A DNA stretch of 64,000 nt from Ferriphaselus amnicola (lineage in GTDB: Bacteria; Pseudomonadota; Gammaproteobacteria; Burkholderiales; Gallionellaceae), in the NCBI RefSeq assembly GCF_000974685.2, contig NZ_AP018738.1, positions 1,550,001 to 1,614,000 of the forward strand, written 5' to 3'. Position 1 is the first letter of the stretch. Every line of letters begins with the position of its first letter. Below, piece after piece: positions 50,570 to 58,833 of this stretch. The notes beneath the pieces are model-generated. The model did not search any database. It was given only the letters and a program-made list of their open reading frames with translations, and had not been told where the DNA came from. Both the position numbers and the translations under genes were made by a program.

Positions 50570-51061
50570 AAGCGCCAAAGTTTAATTCCGAACTTTGGCG
50601 GTTGGTGCATCCGCAAAACACAACCGCCAAAGTTAAGCAACAGACTGAATTAATACACAAAAACGAAGCAACCGCCAAAGTTCGGAAAAATTAAACTTTG
50701 GCGGTTGAAACCCCTTCAAGCCACCAGTTTCAGCACCGATGAAGTGCAAAAGTTCGACATTAAACTTTTGCACTTGAGGTAACTGCAAAAAGCAACTGCA
50801 AGAGTTTCATAACTAACTAAATCTAAATAAATAAAACGCACAACTGCAAAAGTTCGGAAAAATCGAACTTTTGCAGTTGCATACCCCTTCAAGCTACCAA
50901 TTTCAGCGTCGATGAACCGATAAAGTTCGGCGCGAAACTTTATCGGTTGGCGAAATCGCAAAATTCAACCGATGAAGTTAATCAACCGAATGAATTAAAA
51001 CATAAAAACGACACAACCGATAAAGTTCGGAAAAATTAAACTTTATCGGTTGCCGGTGCCG
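50570..51061. repeat. Three tandem ~172-bp blocks with block-specific 13-mers
   Basis: Each block has two inverted pairs and one lone copy of a 13-mer: AACCGCCAAAGTT in block 1, AACTGCAAAAGTT in block 2, AACCGATAAAGTT in block 3. Main hairpins: 50670-50706, 50841-50879, 51014-51052, at 172-173 bp periods. Each block ends with a copy of the repressor gene's last codons (VLKLVA-stop). See findings. Confidence 0.9.
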
Positions 51062-51463
51062 TTAAGCCACCAGTTTCAGCACCGTCGGGGCGACGATTTT
51101 GACGCGCTCCGCATCCCCTTCCACCAGGTCGAGCAGGGCTAGCACGGCCTTGGCCGCCGCCTCGGGTGGCAACGTTTTTTTCTGTGCGATCTGCCAGCGT
51201 TGCAACTCCGCCACCACCACGGAAATCAGCTCCGGCGTGAGGCCTCCGGAATCCTCTCGGCGACCTTTATATAGGTAGAGCGGATCTGCGCCATGAGAAA
51301 TAAATCTCTCTATAACAAACGCACCAGGTTCTACTTTTCCAAGCTCGTACTTACCCCAAACTTCTCTACTAACTAAGCATATATCAGCAACCGCCTGCTG
51401 AGATAAGCCAAGCCTAGTACGCTCTGTTTTAATCCTGGCCGAAACAAGAGATAAATTTTTCAT
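51062..51463 (-). CDS. Mu-like phage repressor, XRE-type
   Basis: 133 residues. The N-terminal HTH (RIKTERTRLGLSQQAVADIC, VSREVWGKYELGKVEPG) is a clear XRE domain; the C-terminal half is helical, ending APTVLKLVA. It faces the ner-like gene across a promoter/operator, as cI-type repressors do in this phage group. Its last eight codons are duplicated in the downstream blocks. Confidence 0.85.
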   Translation of the reverse strand: MKNLSLVSARIKTERTRLGLSQQAVADICLVSREVWGKYELGKVEPGAFVIERFISHGADPLYLYKGRREDSGGLTPELISVVVAELQRWQIAQKKTLPPEAAAKAVLALLDLVEGDAERVKIVAPTVLKLVA

Positions 51464-51472
51464 ATAACCCCC

Positions 51473-51501
51473 TTGACCATGAGAATCTTATATCTCATAA
51501 T
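51473..51501 (+). promoter_or_regulatory. Early promoter of the Mu-like phage with internal operator
   Basis: TTGACC (51473-51478), 17 bp, CATAAT (51496-51501). The dyad ATGAGA...TCTCAT (51479-51498) fills the spacer; a GAGATA half-site occurs near the repressor start. Confidence 0.7.
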
Positions 51502-51536
51502 CCAACCATCAAATCACAACCAAAAGGAAAACCAAC

Positions 51537-51803
51537 ATGGAAAAGCATAGCACAGCGCAGCTCAAGACTGCTGCCGAAGCGAACGCCGACCTAAAGCGCA
51601 AAGGCATTGCCATCACCGTGTGGGCGCGGGCGCATGGATTAAAAATTTGGGCTGTGCGCGATGTATTGCGCGGCCACCACCAGATGTTGCGCGGAGATGG
51701 CCACAAAGCCGCTGTCCTGCTCGGCATGAAAGAAGGCGAGATCGTCGATCTGCCCACCCCGCCGCGCCGTGCGGCCAATACAGCCAACCATCAGGGAGCT
51801 TAA
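51537..51803 (+). CDS. Ner-like DNA-binding protein
   Basis: 88 residues. ADLKRKGIAITVWARAHGLK and WAVRDVLRGHHQ match the Ner/transcriptional-regulator pattern of Mu-like phages, where Ner turns down early and repressor transcription after induction. First gene of the early operon, with AAGGAAA before the ATG. Confidence 0.75.
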   Translation: MEKHSTAQLKTAAEANADLKRKGIAITVWARAHGLKIWAVRDVLRGHHQMLRGDGHKAAVLLGMKEGEIVDLPTPPRRAANTANHQGA

Positions 51804-51805
51804 TC

Positions 51806-52564
51806 ATGAAAAACCCGACATACGTTCAAATCGACCTCAACGCCGCCCGGAATTACGCCGCTGAGAATGCTGATGCCAGCCTTAAAGAAACTCTCGATAT
51901 GCAAAGCTTTAACGGACACAACCAGATGAGCGTGTATGAGCTCGTGTGTCATACCCATATCAAGGCTGTGCTGAGCTTGGTGCGCTTCGCCTTGGTGCCT
52001 AATCCAGCCGCCTATTGCCGCTCGGTCGCGGTGGTAATGGCACTGCGTGCACTCGAAGATAACCATGACCACATCACCCGTTATGAGGACTATGTAAAAA
52101 TTCTGAGCAGTCTTCATCACTACACCGATGGGACACTCAAGGAATATTTCAAGACTTTCAAATCGTGGGCACTGGCAGAAAACGAGTGGGATAAAACCGG
52201 TCTGCTTGAATCAATTGACGGCTGCGCCGCCACCTTGATGTGCGAGGTGATCGCCGGACTTGAGTATCAATACATCGACGATCTCGATGAGTGCGCACTC
52301 GAAGCTCCGCTCAAAGCATTCATGAACTGGGTTGAACTTTCCGCTCAGTGCGACCCCAGCTTAAAGGCACTAAACGCGATATGTGAGGCGGCACAACGTG
52401 CCGAATACACGTGGCGCAGCGGCACCGGCCTTCATTTTGACTTCATGACCGACCCCATTCTAGCTGCGTATCCTGCCGCCTATAGCGCCACACACGGCCT
52501 GACCAACGACTGCACCGAGCACACGGCCGAAGAAGTGCTGCTGTCCGTCTCGCAGCAAGGCTGA
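51806..52564 (+). CDS. Mu-like early hypothetical protein
   Basis: 252 residues from the ATG at 51806. Helical, with no motif recognised. It lies between ner and the transposase, with 2-3 bp gaps on each side. Confidence 0.6.
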   Translation: MKNPTYVQIDLNAARNYAAENADASLKETLDMQSFNGHNQMSVYELVCHTHIKAVLSLVRFALVPNPAAYCRSVAVVMALRALEDNHDHITRYEDYVKILSSLHHYTDGTLKEYFKTFKSWALAENEWDKTGLLESIDGCAATLMCEVIAGLEYQYIDDLDECALEAPLKAFMNWVELSAQCDPSLKALNAICEAAQRAEYTWRSGTGLHFDFMTDPILAAYPAAYSATHGLTNDCTEHTAEEVLLSVSQQG

Positions 52565-52567
52565 ACC

Positions 52568-54640
52568 ATGCAAACCCTCGCCACCGTCACCTCCAGCGAG
52601 CTGCGCGCCGCGCTGGGCTGGAGCGCGCAGCAGTTCCAGCGCTTCACCACCCGCCCCGAATGGCCCGCCGCCCAAGCGCGCACCGGTCGCGGCGGCGAGA
52701 AGCGCTGGGCGATTGCCGAGCTGCCCGCAACGTTGACGATCAAGGGCAAGGTGGTGAAGGTGCGCGAGGTGGTGCAGCGATTCAAGATCGGCACAGTGGT
52801 ACACGCTGCGGTGGTGGCTGCGCCTGCGCCGATTGCTAGCACCGAAGTGGCTGAAGTTCGCCCAGATCGCTTAGCCGAGCTGACGCAAAAGCAGCGTGAT
52901 GTGCACGGCGCAATCGACCAGATCGTGCGATTCGTGAATGAATATTGCGGCTCACTGGATGCGGCCATCGCCACGCTTAATACTGGGTATGCCTTGGGCA
53001 CGCTCAGCGCTGGCTTGCGCTGGTCTTATGAGCACTGCTGGTTTAAGCCGCGCCCAGGCAGCTCGTTGACGCGCAGCACCTATCACAAGTGGTTGGCCAA
53101 CTTCAAAGTGCGTGGCCATTACGCACCGATGCAGCGAGAAAAAGACTTCAGCATCAAGCCGTGGCACGCAGCAGCCATCGTCTTGCGCCAGCGCCCACAG
53201 GGTAGCCAGTTGAGCTGGATCAGCGCGCAGCTCAATGAGCAGTTTGGCGAAAACGCGCCCAGCTACGATGCACTGCGCCGCTTTCTGACTGAGAAATTCA
53301 GCCAAAAAGACCAATTAAAAGGCCGCTACACCGGCAGCAAGTTGCGCTCACACCTGTTTTATCAGCACCGGACGGCTGAAGGACTTGCCCCAGCGGATGA
53401 GGTACATGCGGACGGATGGAACAGTCACTTTACTGCCCCACACCCTGTCACCGGGGAGTTTGTCACTTACGAAATATGGCACTTCCATGATGTAGCCACG
53501 CGCTATGTCACCACGCCGGGCATTGGCCTGACCGAGAACGCTGAAGTCATTGCCAAAGGGTTGGAAAACGTCATCCGCGAGCTAGGAATTCCGGTGCATC
53601 TGCAAACCGACTCTACCAAGGTGGTACGCGGATCGGAGCGATTCACCAAGGCGATGAATTCGCTGGAAGAGCGGCTGGGTTTCACCTGGGTACACCCACA
53701 AGAGGTGGGTAACTCTCAAGCCAACGGTATCCCGGAAAACTTCAACACCTCGTATCTGGACAAGCGCAGCCGCGAGCTGGCGACCTATCAGAACAAAAAC
53801 AGCATGGACGACTTGACCTTCAAGCGCGTGAAGAAGCTCACCGGCGAAATGGTGAAGGCCGCGAAAGAAGGTGATTCAGCCCTGTGGCTGGCCAAGAAAA
53901 AAGAAGCCACCCGCATGGGTAAAGGGCTGGTGTTTGAGAGCTATGACCAAGCCGTGGACTGGATCCTGCTGATCCACGATGAATACAACGACCGCCCCCA
54001 CCGCGCCCTGCCTCGTGTACGTGATACCGGCACCGGAAAGATGCGCCACCAGACCCCGCGCGAATCACTCAATGAGCACCGCGCCAATGGATGGTCTCCC
54101 ATTGAACTGAGCGAGGCTGAGCTGATTGATGCCTTCAGGCCGCATGTGATCGTGAAGGTCACCCGCGAAACCGTTTCTCCCTACGGCGGGATGCGCTATC
54201 GCAATACTGAGGTGCTTGGGCACTGGAACGGAAAGCAGGTGATCGTCGCTTACGACATCGCGGACTACAGCCAAGTGTGGGTCAAGGGCATGGACGGCAC
54301 GCTGATCTGCGAGGCCAAGTTCGTCGAATCCACCGGCTACCGAACTGACACCGCCAAGAACATGGGTGAGGAAAAACGCATGTTGGCCACCCTGCGTCGC
54401 CTGGATAAAAAGCGTGACCAGGTGCTGGAGCGTGCTGGGGTGAAGGTCATCGAGCATCAAGACCTGAAACCTGTGCAGTTCCCCGAGATTGAGCGCGAGC
54501 CCGAGCTGATTCCGGTGGAGTTCGCGCCTATCGAGCCAGTGCGTGAAATGAGCTGGGACGACACCTGCAAGATGCTGTGGGGAACCCCACCGCCTGAAGA
54601 ATCTGGGGATGACACCCCAAATAAAGTGGCCGCCCGATAG
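52568..54640 (+). CDS. A: DDE transposase (MuA-like)
   Basis: 690 residues. An N-terminal Mu-type winged HTH (ELRAALGWSAQQFQRFTTR) precedes helical DNA-binding domains and an RNase H-like core with candidate catalytic D282 (VHADGWNSHF), D348 (LQTDSTKV) and E390 (GIPENFN). A C-terminal beta-barrel and MuB-interacting tail follow. It joins the phage ends to target DNA. Length is close to Mu A (663). Confidence 0.94.
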   Translation: MQTLATVTSSELRAALGWSAQQFQRFTTRPEWPAAQARTGRGGEKRWAIAELPATLTIKGKVVKVREVVQRFKIGTVVHAAVVAAPAPIASTEVAEVRPDRLAELTQKQRDVHGAIDQIVRFVNEYCGSLDAAIATLNTGYALGTLSAGLRWSYEHCWFKPRPGSSLTRSTYHKWLANFKVRGHYAPMQREKDFSIKPWHAAAIVLRQRPQGSQLSWISAQLNEQFGENAPSYDALRRFLTEKFSQKDQLKGRYTGSKLRSHLFYQHRTAEGLAPADEVHADGWNSHFTAPHPVTGEFVTYEIWHFHDVATRYVTTPGIGLTENAEVIAKGLENVIRELGIPVHLQTDSTKVVRGSERFTKAMNSLEERLGFTWVHPQEVGNSQANGIPENFNTSYLDKRSRELATYQNKNSMDDLTFKRVKKLTGEMVKAAKEGDSALWLAKKKEATRMGKGLVFESYDQAVDWILLIHDEYNDRPHRALPRVRDTGTGKMRHQTPRESLNEHRANGWSPIELSEAELIDAFRPHVIVKVTRETVSPYGGMRYRNTEVLGHWNGKQVIVAYDIADYSQVWVKGMDGTLICEAKFVESTGYRTDTAKNMGEEKRMLATLRRLDKKRDQVLERAGVKVIEHQDLKPVQFPEIEREPELIPVEFAPIEPVREMSWDDTCKMLWGTPPPEESGDDTPNKVAAR

Positions 54641-54693
54641 CGCCAACTATCGAACGGCCTGAGTGCAACTATGAAACGCAAAGGGAGTTTAGC

Positions 54694-55422
54694 ATGAAGA
54701 CGCAATTTGTAAAAAACAGCAATTGGCAGACCTTCGCCACCGCCGTGACCACGCTGGATAACCGGGGATCGAAAGAAGCCTCGATCATCCTGCTGCACGG
54801 TGAGCCGGGCACGGGTAAATCTCGCGCGGTGGATCGCTTTGGCTCGGATCGCAACGGCGTGTATCTGCAAGGGATGCCGGACATGACGGTGAGCTTCACC
54901 ACCGATTATCTGGCCGACAGGCTGTGCGTAAAAGAAGCGCGTGCTTTCGCAAAATATAACGCGATCATCAAGAGCCTGCACGAATCGCAGTCGCCGATCA
55001 TTCTGGATGAGGCGCAGCACGCCGCCATCGGCAAGGCCAAGCCACTGGAATACCTGCGCCGCGTGGCCGAACAAGCCAACGTGCTGCTGGTGCTGGTGTG
55101 CCATACCTCCGAGCGCCACCTGTTCAACGACAACCGCATGGCGCACATCAATACCCGCATCACCTCGCAGCCGAAGTTTCAACTGGCCAATGCGGCCGAC
55201 GTGGCGCACTACCTGCAGGACTTGTGCGAAGTGTCAGTGGATGACGTCATCGCCGAGCAGGTTAGAGCGCAGAGCGAAGGGCGCTACCGCCTCATTAACA
55301 ACGCCATCAAGAGTCTGGAAGCCATCGCCGCGCAGAAAGGAAAGTCGGCCTTGAGCGGGGCGGATGTGAAGGGCGTGAAGCTGTGCCAAGACGTAATGAA
55401 GCAGACTGAGGTGCGTAAATGA
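54694..55422 (+). CDS. B: Transposition activator ATPase (MuB-like)
   Basis: 242 residues of the AAA+ MuB type: Walker A HGEPGTGKS (35-43), Walker B PIILDEAQ (101-108). MuB picks target DNA, stimulates MuA and gives target immunity. It is shorter than Mu B (312), lacking most of the N-terminal domain, as in many Mu-like phages. Overlaps the next gene by 4 bp. Confidence 0.93.
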   Translation: MKTQFVKNSNWQTFATAVTTLDNRGSKEASIILLHGEPGTGKSRAVDRFGSDRNGVYLQGMPDMTVSFTTDYLADRLCVKEARAFAKYNAIIKSLHESQSPIILDEAQHAAIGKAKPLEYLRRVAEQANVLLVLVCHTSERHLFNDNRMAHINTRITSQPKFQLANAADVAHYLQDLCEVSVDDVIAEQVRAQSEGRYRLINNAIKSLEAIAAQKGKSALSGADVKGVKLCQDVMKQTEVRK

Positions 55423-55784
55423 CCAAGGGACAAACTGCCCCACGGACGGTAACCGCTGGCCTGCGCCAACGTGCCTGGTGGATCCTGCGCAATCGCAAGG
55501 AGACCACCCTGCCGCAGTTGCTCAGTACGCTGGCCGATGGCCAAGAGAAAGATGCCACCAGCAATCTGGGTAAATACCTACGGGCACTGGAGCGCGCGGG
55601 CATCGTCAGCCGTGCGGCCAAACGTGTGCCTGGAAACGATCCCACCAGCAACGGCCATATTCGCTACCTGCTTCAAATCGACTGTGGCAGCTCAGCGCCG
55701 GTATATCGCGTCAGCCAAAACGCGGTGTATGCGCCTGATACCCAAACTCTCTACCCGATGGATACGGAGGTGCGCAATGGCTGA
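55419..55784 (+). CDS. Mu-like early protein with winged-helix pattern
   Basis: 121 residues. RQRAWWILRNRKETTLPQLLSTL and GKYLRALERAGIVSRAAK look like a winged-helix DNA-binding domain. Regulatory role likely, target unknown. Confidence 0.65.
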   Translation: MTKGQTAPRTVTAGLRQRAWWILRNRKETTLPQLLSTLADGQEKDATSNLGKYLRALERAGIVSRAAKRVPGNDPTSNGHIRYLLQIDCGSSAPVYRVSQNAVYAPDTQTLYPMDTEVRNG

Positions 55785-56100
55785 TGCAGAGGTTTTGGCT
55801 TGGGCCAAGCGCTACGCCGACCAGCACAGCATCCAGAAGCTTGCGGATCTGGTGGGCTACAAGCGCACCTCCCTGTCGCTCTATCTGAGCGACAAGTATC
55901 CCGCTGACCCCAAGGGCATCGAGCTGGAGTTGCGTCGCCATATGAGCAGCCGGATGTGCCCGTATCTAGAGATTGAAATCATGGCGGACGACTGCGCCCG
56001 ACGCGCCGCACGGCCACGCCCCCATCAAAGTGGAAGCGCGATGGAAGAACACTGGATGGCATGTCAGAACTGTTCAAACAAAGGAGTGAGTCATGAGTGA
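55777..56100 (+). CDS. Mu-like early HTH protein
   Basis: 107 residues from the ATG overlapping the preceding stop by 8 bp. SIQKLADLVGYKRTSLSLYL is a helix-turn-helix; the C-terminus has C-x2-C (MACQNCSNK). Confidence 0.65.
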   Translation: MADAEVLAWAKRYADQHSIQKLADLVGYKRTSLSLYLSDKYPADPKGIELELRRHMSSRMCPYLEIEIMADDCARRAARPRPHQSGSAMEEHWMACQNCSNKGVSHE

Positions 56101-56266
56101 GAACTTCAAAACTTTACTGGGAATCGTGGCCTTTGTTGCTGTGCTGGCCTTCTTCGCCAAGATGGACTACGTCGCCGAACTGGAGACGGAAAACCAGACG
56201 CTGAAGATCAAGGCCGCCCAGTGCCAAGGCAGCAAGGTTGTGTTTGCGGAGAGCCGTGATGAATGA
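56093..56266 (+). CDS. Small single-pass membrane protein
   Basis: 57 residues: membrane helix about 7-22 and a short coiled coil (YVAELETENQTLKIKAAQ) on the outside. Overlaps its neighbours by 8 and 4 bp. Similar small coiled-coil membrane proteins are frequent in Mu-like early regions. Confidence 0.6.
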   Translation: MSENFKTLLGIVAFVAVLAFFAKMDYVAELETENQTLKIKAAQCQGSKVVFAESRDE

Positions 56267-56463
56267 GATCAGATGCCGAGCAAGAAATGTTCGAGGAACG
56301 CGCGGCCATCATGGAATTTTACGGCGGGCTGACGCGCGCCGAGGCCGAGGCGCGGGCGCGCCAAGCACTGCCACCGACCACGCCCGAACTTCCCACCGCC
56401 AAGGCCACAGCGGGCTACTTGGCCTTTAAGGAATTTTGGCATCACCAACGAAAGGAGAAATGA
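56263..56463 (+). CDS. Small Mu-like early protein
   Basis: 66 residues, with a helical EAEARARQALPP stretch. Starts on the previous stop (ATGA). No function known. Confidence 0.55.
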   Translation: MRSDAEQEMFEERAAIMEFYGGLTRAEAEARARQALPPTTPELPTAKATAGYLAFKEFWHHQRKEK

Positions 56464-56464
56464 C

Positions 56465-56977
56465 ATGCCCCCAAAAACTCGACTGAAAGCTAAAGCACAA
56501 ATCGACGTGCCACAAACCACCGCCGAAGCCGCTACCGACATCAAGCAGATCGGCGACCTCCAGCGCCAGATGCTGCGTGAGACCACCGCGATGAACGATG
56601 CCATCGCCGAGATCACCAAGCAATACCAGCCCAGGCTGGAAGAGGCTGGCAAGCAGATCGAGGATCTGCAAAAGGGTGTGCAAGCCTACTGCGAAGCGCA
56701 CCGCGAAGAGCTGTGTGGAAAAGGCAAAAGCAGCAACTTCATTACCGGCGAGGTCGGCTGGCGGCAACGCCCGCCCAGTGTACGCATCACCGGGGCGGAG
56801 GCCGTCATCGAAACGCTGTTTCGGCTAAGGCTGGGGCGCTTCGTGCGCGTCAAAAACGAAGTGGCGAAAGACCTCATCCTCAACGAGCAAGAGGCCGTCA
56901 AAGGTGTGGCGGGCATCGCCGTTGTGACTGGTGTCGAGGATTTCTTCATCGTGCCATTCGAGGTGAATGCGCAATGA
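56465..56977 (+). CDS. gam: Host-nuclease inhibitor Gam
   Basis: 170 residues. Mu Gam-type sequence: a long coiled coil (about 30-80) and GEVGWRQRPPSVRITGAEAV, then FVRVKNEVAKDLILNE. Gam binds DNA ends and blocks exonucleases; it is the Ku-related protein of Mu. Normal length. Confidence 0.92.
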   Translation: MPPKTRLKAKAQIDVPQTTAEAATDIKQIGDLQRQMLRETTAMNDAIAEITKQYQPRLEEAGKQIEDLQKGVQAYCEAHREELCGKGKSSNFITGEVGWRQRPPSVRITGAEAVIETLFRLRLGRFVRVKNEVAKDLILNEQEAVKGVAGIAVVTGVEDFFIVPFEVNAQ

Positions 56978-57117
56978 ATTTGACATGCGCCATTGTCCGG
57001 GATTATTCTGCTCCCGCTGCCCCACATGGGCAGCCGAGTGTCGCAGCTCGGAGACGTAGGCGGACGAACCGCCACCACGGCGGTATTTTTACGTTCGTCA
57101 CCTCAGCACGTTCAAGT

Positions 57118-57197
57118 TTTGGCGGGCTGTGTGGGAGGGCGCAAGCCCTGCCGGTTCCTATGTCCCGGTCTGCGAACCCGCACAGTTCCGCCTCCCC
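57118..57197 (+). ncRNA. C4-like antisense RNA candidate
   Basis: GGCGGGCTGTGTGGG (57121-57135) pairs with CCCGCACAGTTCCGCC (57178-57193); inside are the hairpins AGGGC-GCAA-GCCCT and CCGG...CCGG. The layout and bases resemble, from memory, the C4 antisense RNA of phages P1/P7 and related prophages. Upstream (57030-57100) are further G/C stems with GGCGGAC that could be its targets. Confidence 0.5.
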
Positions 57198-57246
57198 ATT
57201 TCGCAGTGGCGAGTCGGAATCTATTAACCGACATAGGAGATTCGCC

Positions 57247-57561
57247 ATGATTCTGTACACCATCACGCCCACAAAACCGGGCATTCCACCCCTACATAAA
57301 CACGGCGCTTTTGATGACATCGACGAAGCGTTAAATCGAATTCGACTGGCCGCCAGTGCGCTTTCCGGTCTGGGCAGTTTGCTAGAACCCGAGCACACCC
57401 GCGCCGACGAGCAGCTCAACATGGCGCTGCGCTCGCAGGCTTCCGCCGTGTTTGAGTTCTTCGGCCTCATCCTCACTGAAAACCGCGAGATCGCCGTCGA
57501 GGCGGTAAGTCGTCTGCATTTCGACATCGAACATTCAATTCAAGGAGATCAACCATGCTAA
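57247..57561 (+). CDS. Phage hypothetical protein after the C4-like RNA
   Basis: 104 residues from the ATG at 57247 with AGGAG. Helical. Overlaps the next gene by 7 bp. No family recognised; C4-type RNAs often control an adjacent antirepressor gene, so this could be the controlled gene. Confidence 0.55.
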   Translation: MILYTITPTKPGIPPLHKHGAFDDIDEALNRIRLAASALSGLGSLLEPEHTRADEQLNMALRSQASAVFEFFGLILTENREIAVEAVSRLHFDIEHSIQGDQPC

Positions 57562-58118
57562 TCAAAATCACCCTGAGTGGCGTTTCTCCACTGATCTGCA
57601 ACCGATTCACCGAGGCCGCTCAACAGAAGGTTTCTGCCGGAACTACGGTAGCCATTCGCGGTGCGCAAGGCATGCCGCGCGAGCAGGCCGAACCCAAGCT
57701 GTATCTGGATGCGAACAGCAAACCCTGCATTCCCAGCCCGAACCTGATGCGCGCCATCGTTGACGCGGGCACGTTCATCAAATCGGGCAAATCAAAACTT
57801 TCCACCCAGCGCACTAGTCTGGTTCCGGCAGGCATCTCCATTGTGGAGCCAGAGCTACCCATTACGCCGAGCAAGTGGGAGGTGGATAGCCGCTCCGTGG
57901 TCATTCCCGCCACGGGTGGGCGCGTGATGGCGCACCGCCCGCGCTTCGATGAATGGCGCCTCTCGCTCACGCTAGATGTCGATACCGACATGTTTGACGA
58001 AGGTGTTGCCCGTCAACTGGTGGACTTAGCCGGACAGCGCATCGGGCTGGGTGACTTCCGCCCGGCTCGGCGCGGGCCATTCGGACGGTTCCGGGTGGAT
58101 TCTTGGAAAAAGATTTAA
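57555..58118 (+). CDS. Mu-like hypothetical protein
   Basis: 187 residues with an N-terminal LIKITLSGVSPLICNRF and Gly-rich C-terminus (GLGDFRPARRGPFGRF). I do not recognise the family with certainty. Confidence 0.55.
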   Translation: MLIKITLSGVSPLICNRFTEAAQQKVSAGTTVAIRGAQGMPREQAEPKLYLDANSKPCIPSPNLMRAIVDAGTFIKSGKSKLSTQRTSLVPAGISIVEPELPITPSKWEVDSRSVVIPATGGRVMAHRPRFDEWRLSLTLDVDTDMFDEGVARQLVDLAGQRIGLGDFRPARRGPFGRFRVDSWKKI

Positions 58119-58386
58119 GAGTTGAGCGCCTGAGTGTCTAGAGCACCCGAGCGCCAAAACAGCAAAGCGATGCGAAGTGTCGCAATGCAATGCGAGGTGC
58201 GGTATAGCCTTGCAAGGAAAAGCAAACCAAGGGTAGCGAAACCCGGCGCAAGCCGGGTCTGCGGAGTGTGACGGCTCCGCACTGATGAGCAGTCAATCGT
58301 CAATGAGGCATTGCGCGGCCATGCATGGCCAGGCATCGCGCAGCAAGGCTAGGTGCGGCAAACCAAGGGATTTAATAGAGGACATC
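58119..58386. other. Structured leader upstream of gemA and mor
   Basis: 268 bases without a gene. Hairpins: ACCCGGC-GCAA-GCCGGGT (58241-58258), GCGGAG...CTCCGC (58261-58280) and the palindrome GGCCATGCATGGCC (58317-58330), plus repeated GCGATGCGAAG-like strings near 58165-58200. It may be a structured RNA or attenuator. Confidence 0.5.
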
Positions 58387-58833
58387 ATGGGACGACACTA
58401 TCCAAAAGCAACTGATCTTCGCAACCGTGAGCTGGCCTTGATTCATTTGGCCAAGCGTGATCTTTGTCTGTCTGATGATGAATACCGGGCGCTGTTGTGG
58501 AGTGTGGCGCGGGTGAATTCCAGTGCCGATCTGGATTGGCGTGGTCGCAAACTGGTGCTCGACCACTTCTTGAGTTGCGGTTTCAAGGTACAGCGCGCCC
58601 AGCAGCCCGGCCAAACCCACAAGTCACTCGCCGCCGACAAAGCCGCCATCGAACGCAAGATCGGCGCGCAGCTCAAGGCGCTGGACGCAGGCTGGCCGTA
58701 TGCCTACGCCGTGTCTAAACGGCAGTTTCCTGACGTTGCGCGGTTTGAGTTTTTAACTGCCGAGCAGCTCGGCAAGGTAGCCAGCGCCCTAGAGCGCACC
58801 ATTAAATCGCGTCAAACCAAGGCCGCACAATGA
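58387..58833 (+). CDS. gemA: GemA-like protein (Mu gp16 family)
   Basis: 148 residues from the ATG at 58387. RELALIHLAKRDLCLSDDEYRALLWSV and the C-terminal ARFEFLTAEQLGKVASALE are characteristic of DUF1018/GemA. In Mu it changes host gene expression and DNA supercoiling. Overlaps mor by 4 bp. Confidence 0.9.
   Translation: MGRHYPKATDLRNRELALIHLAKRDLCLSDDEYRALLWSVARVNSSADLDWRGRKLVLDHFLSCGFKVQRAQQPGQTHKSLAADKAAIERKIGAQLKALDAGWPYAYAVSKRQFPDVARFEFLTAEQLGKVASALERTIKSRQTKAAQ

Noticed and set aside
50716-50961. 81-codon minus-strand frame ending in SSVLKLVA
   Set aside because: It runs through the repeated blocks; the ending is only the copied 3' tail of the repressor gene.
50570-51061. CRISPR array or type III toxin-antitoxin RNA repeats
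   Set aside because: Only three long blocks, with internal inverted pairs and no unique spacers; no ToxN-like gene follows and no short (about 36 nt) repeat unit exists.
56713-57561. 282-codon frame spanning gam and the C4-like RNA
   Set aside because: It overlaps gam in another frame and covers the structured RNA; the gene starting at 57247 with a good ribosome site explains the 3' part.
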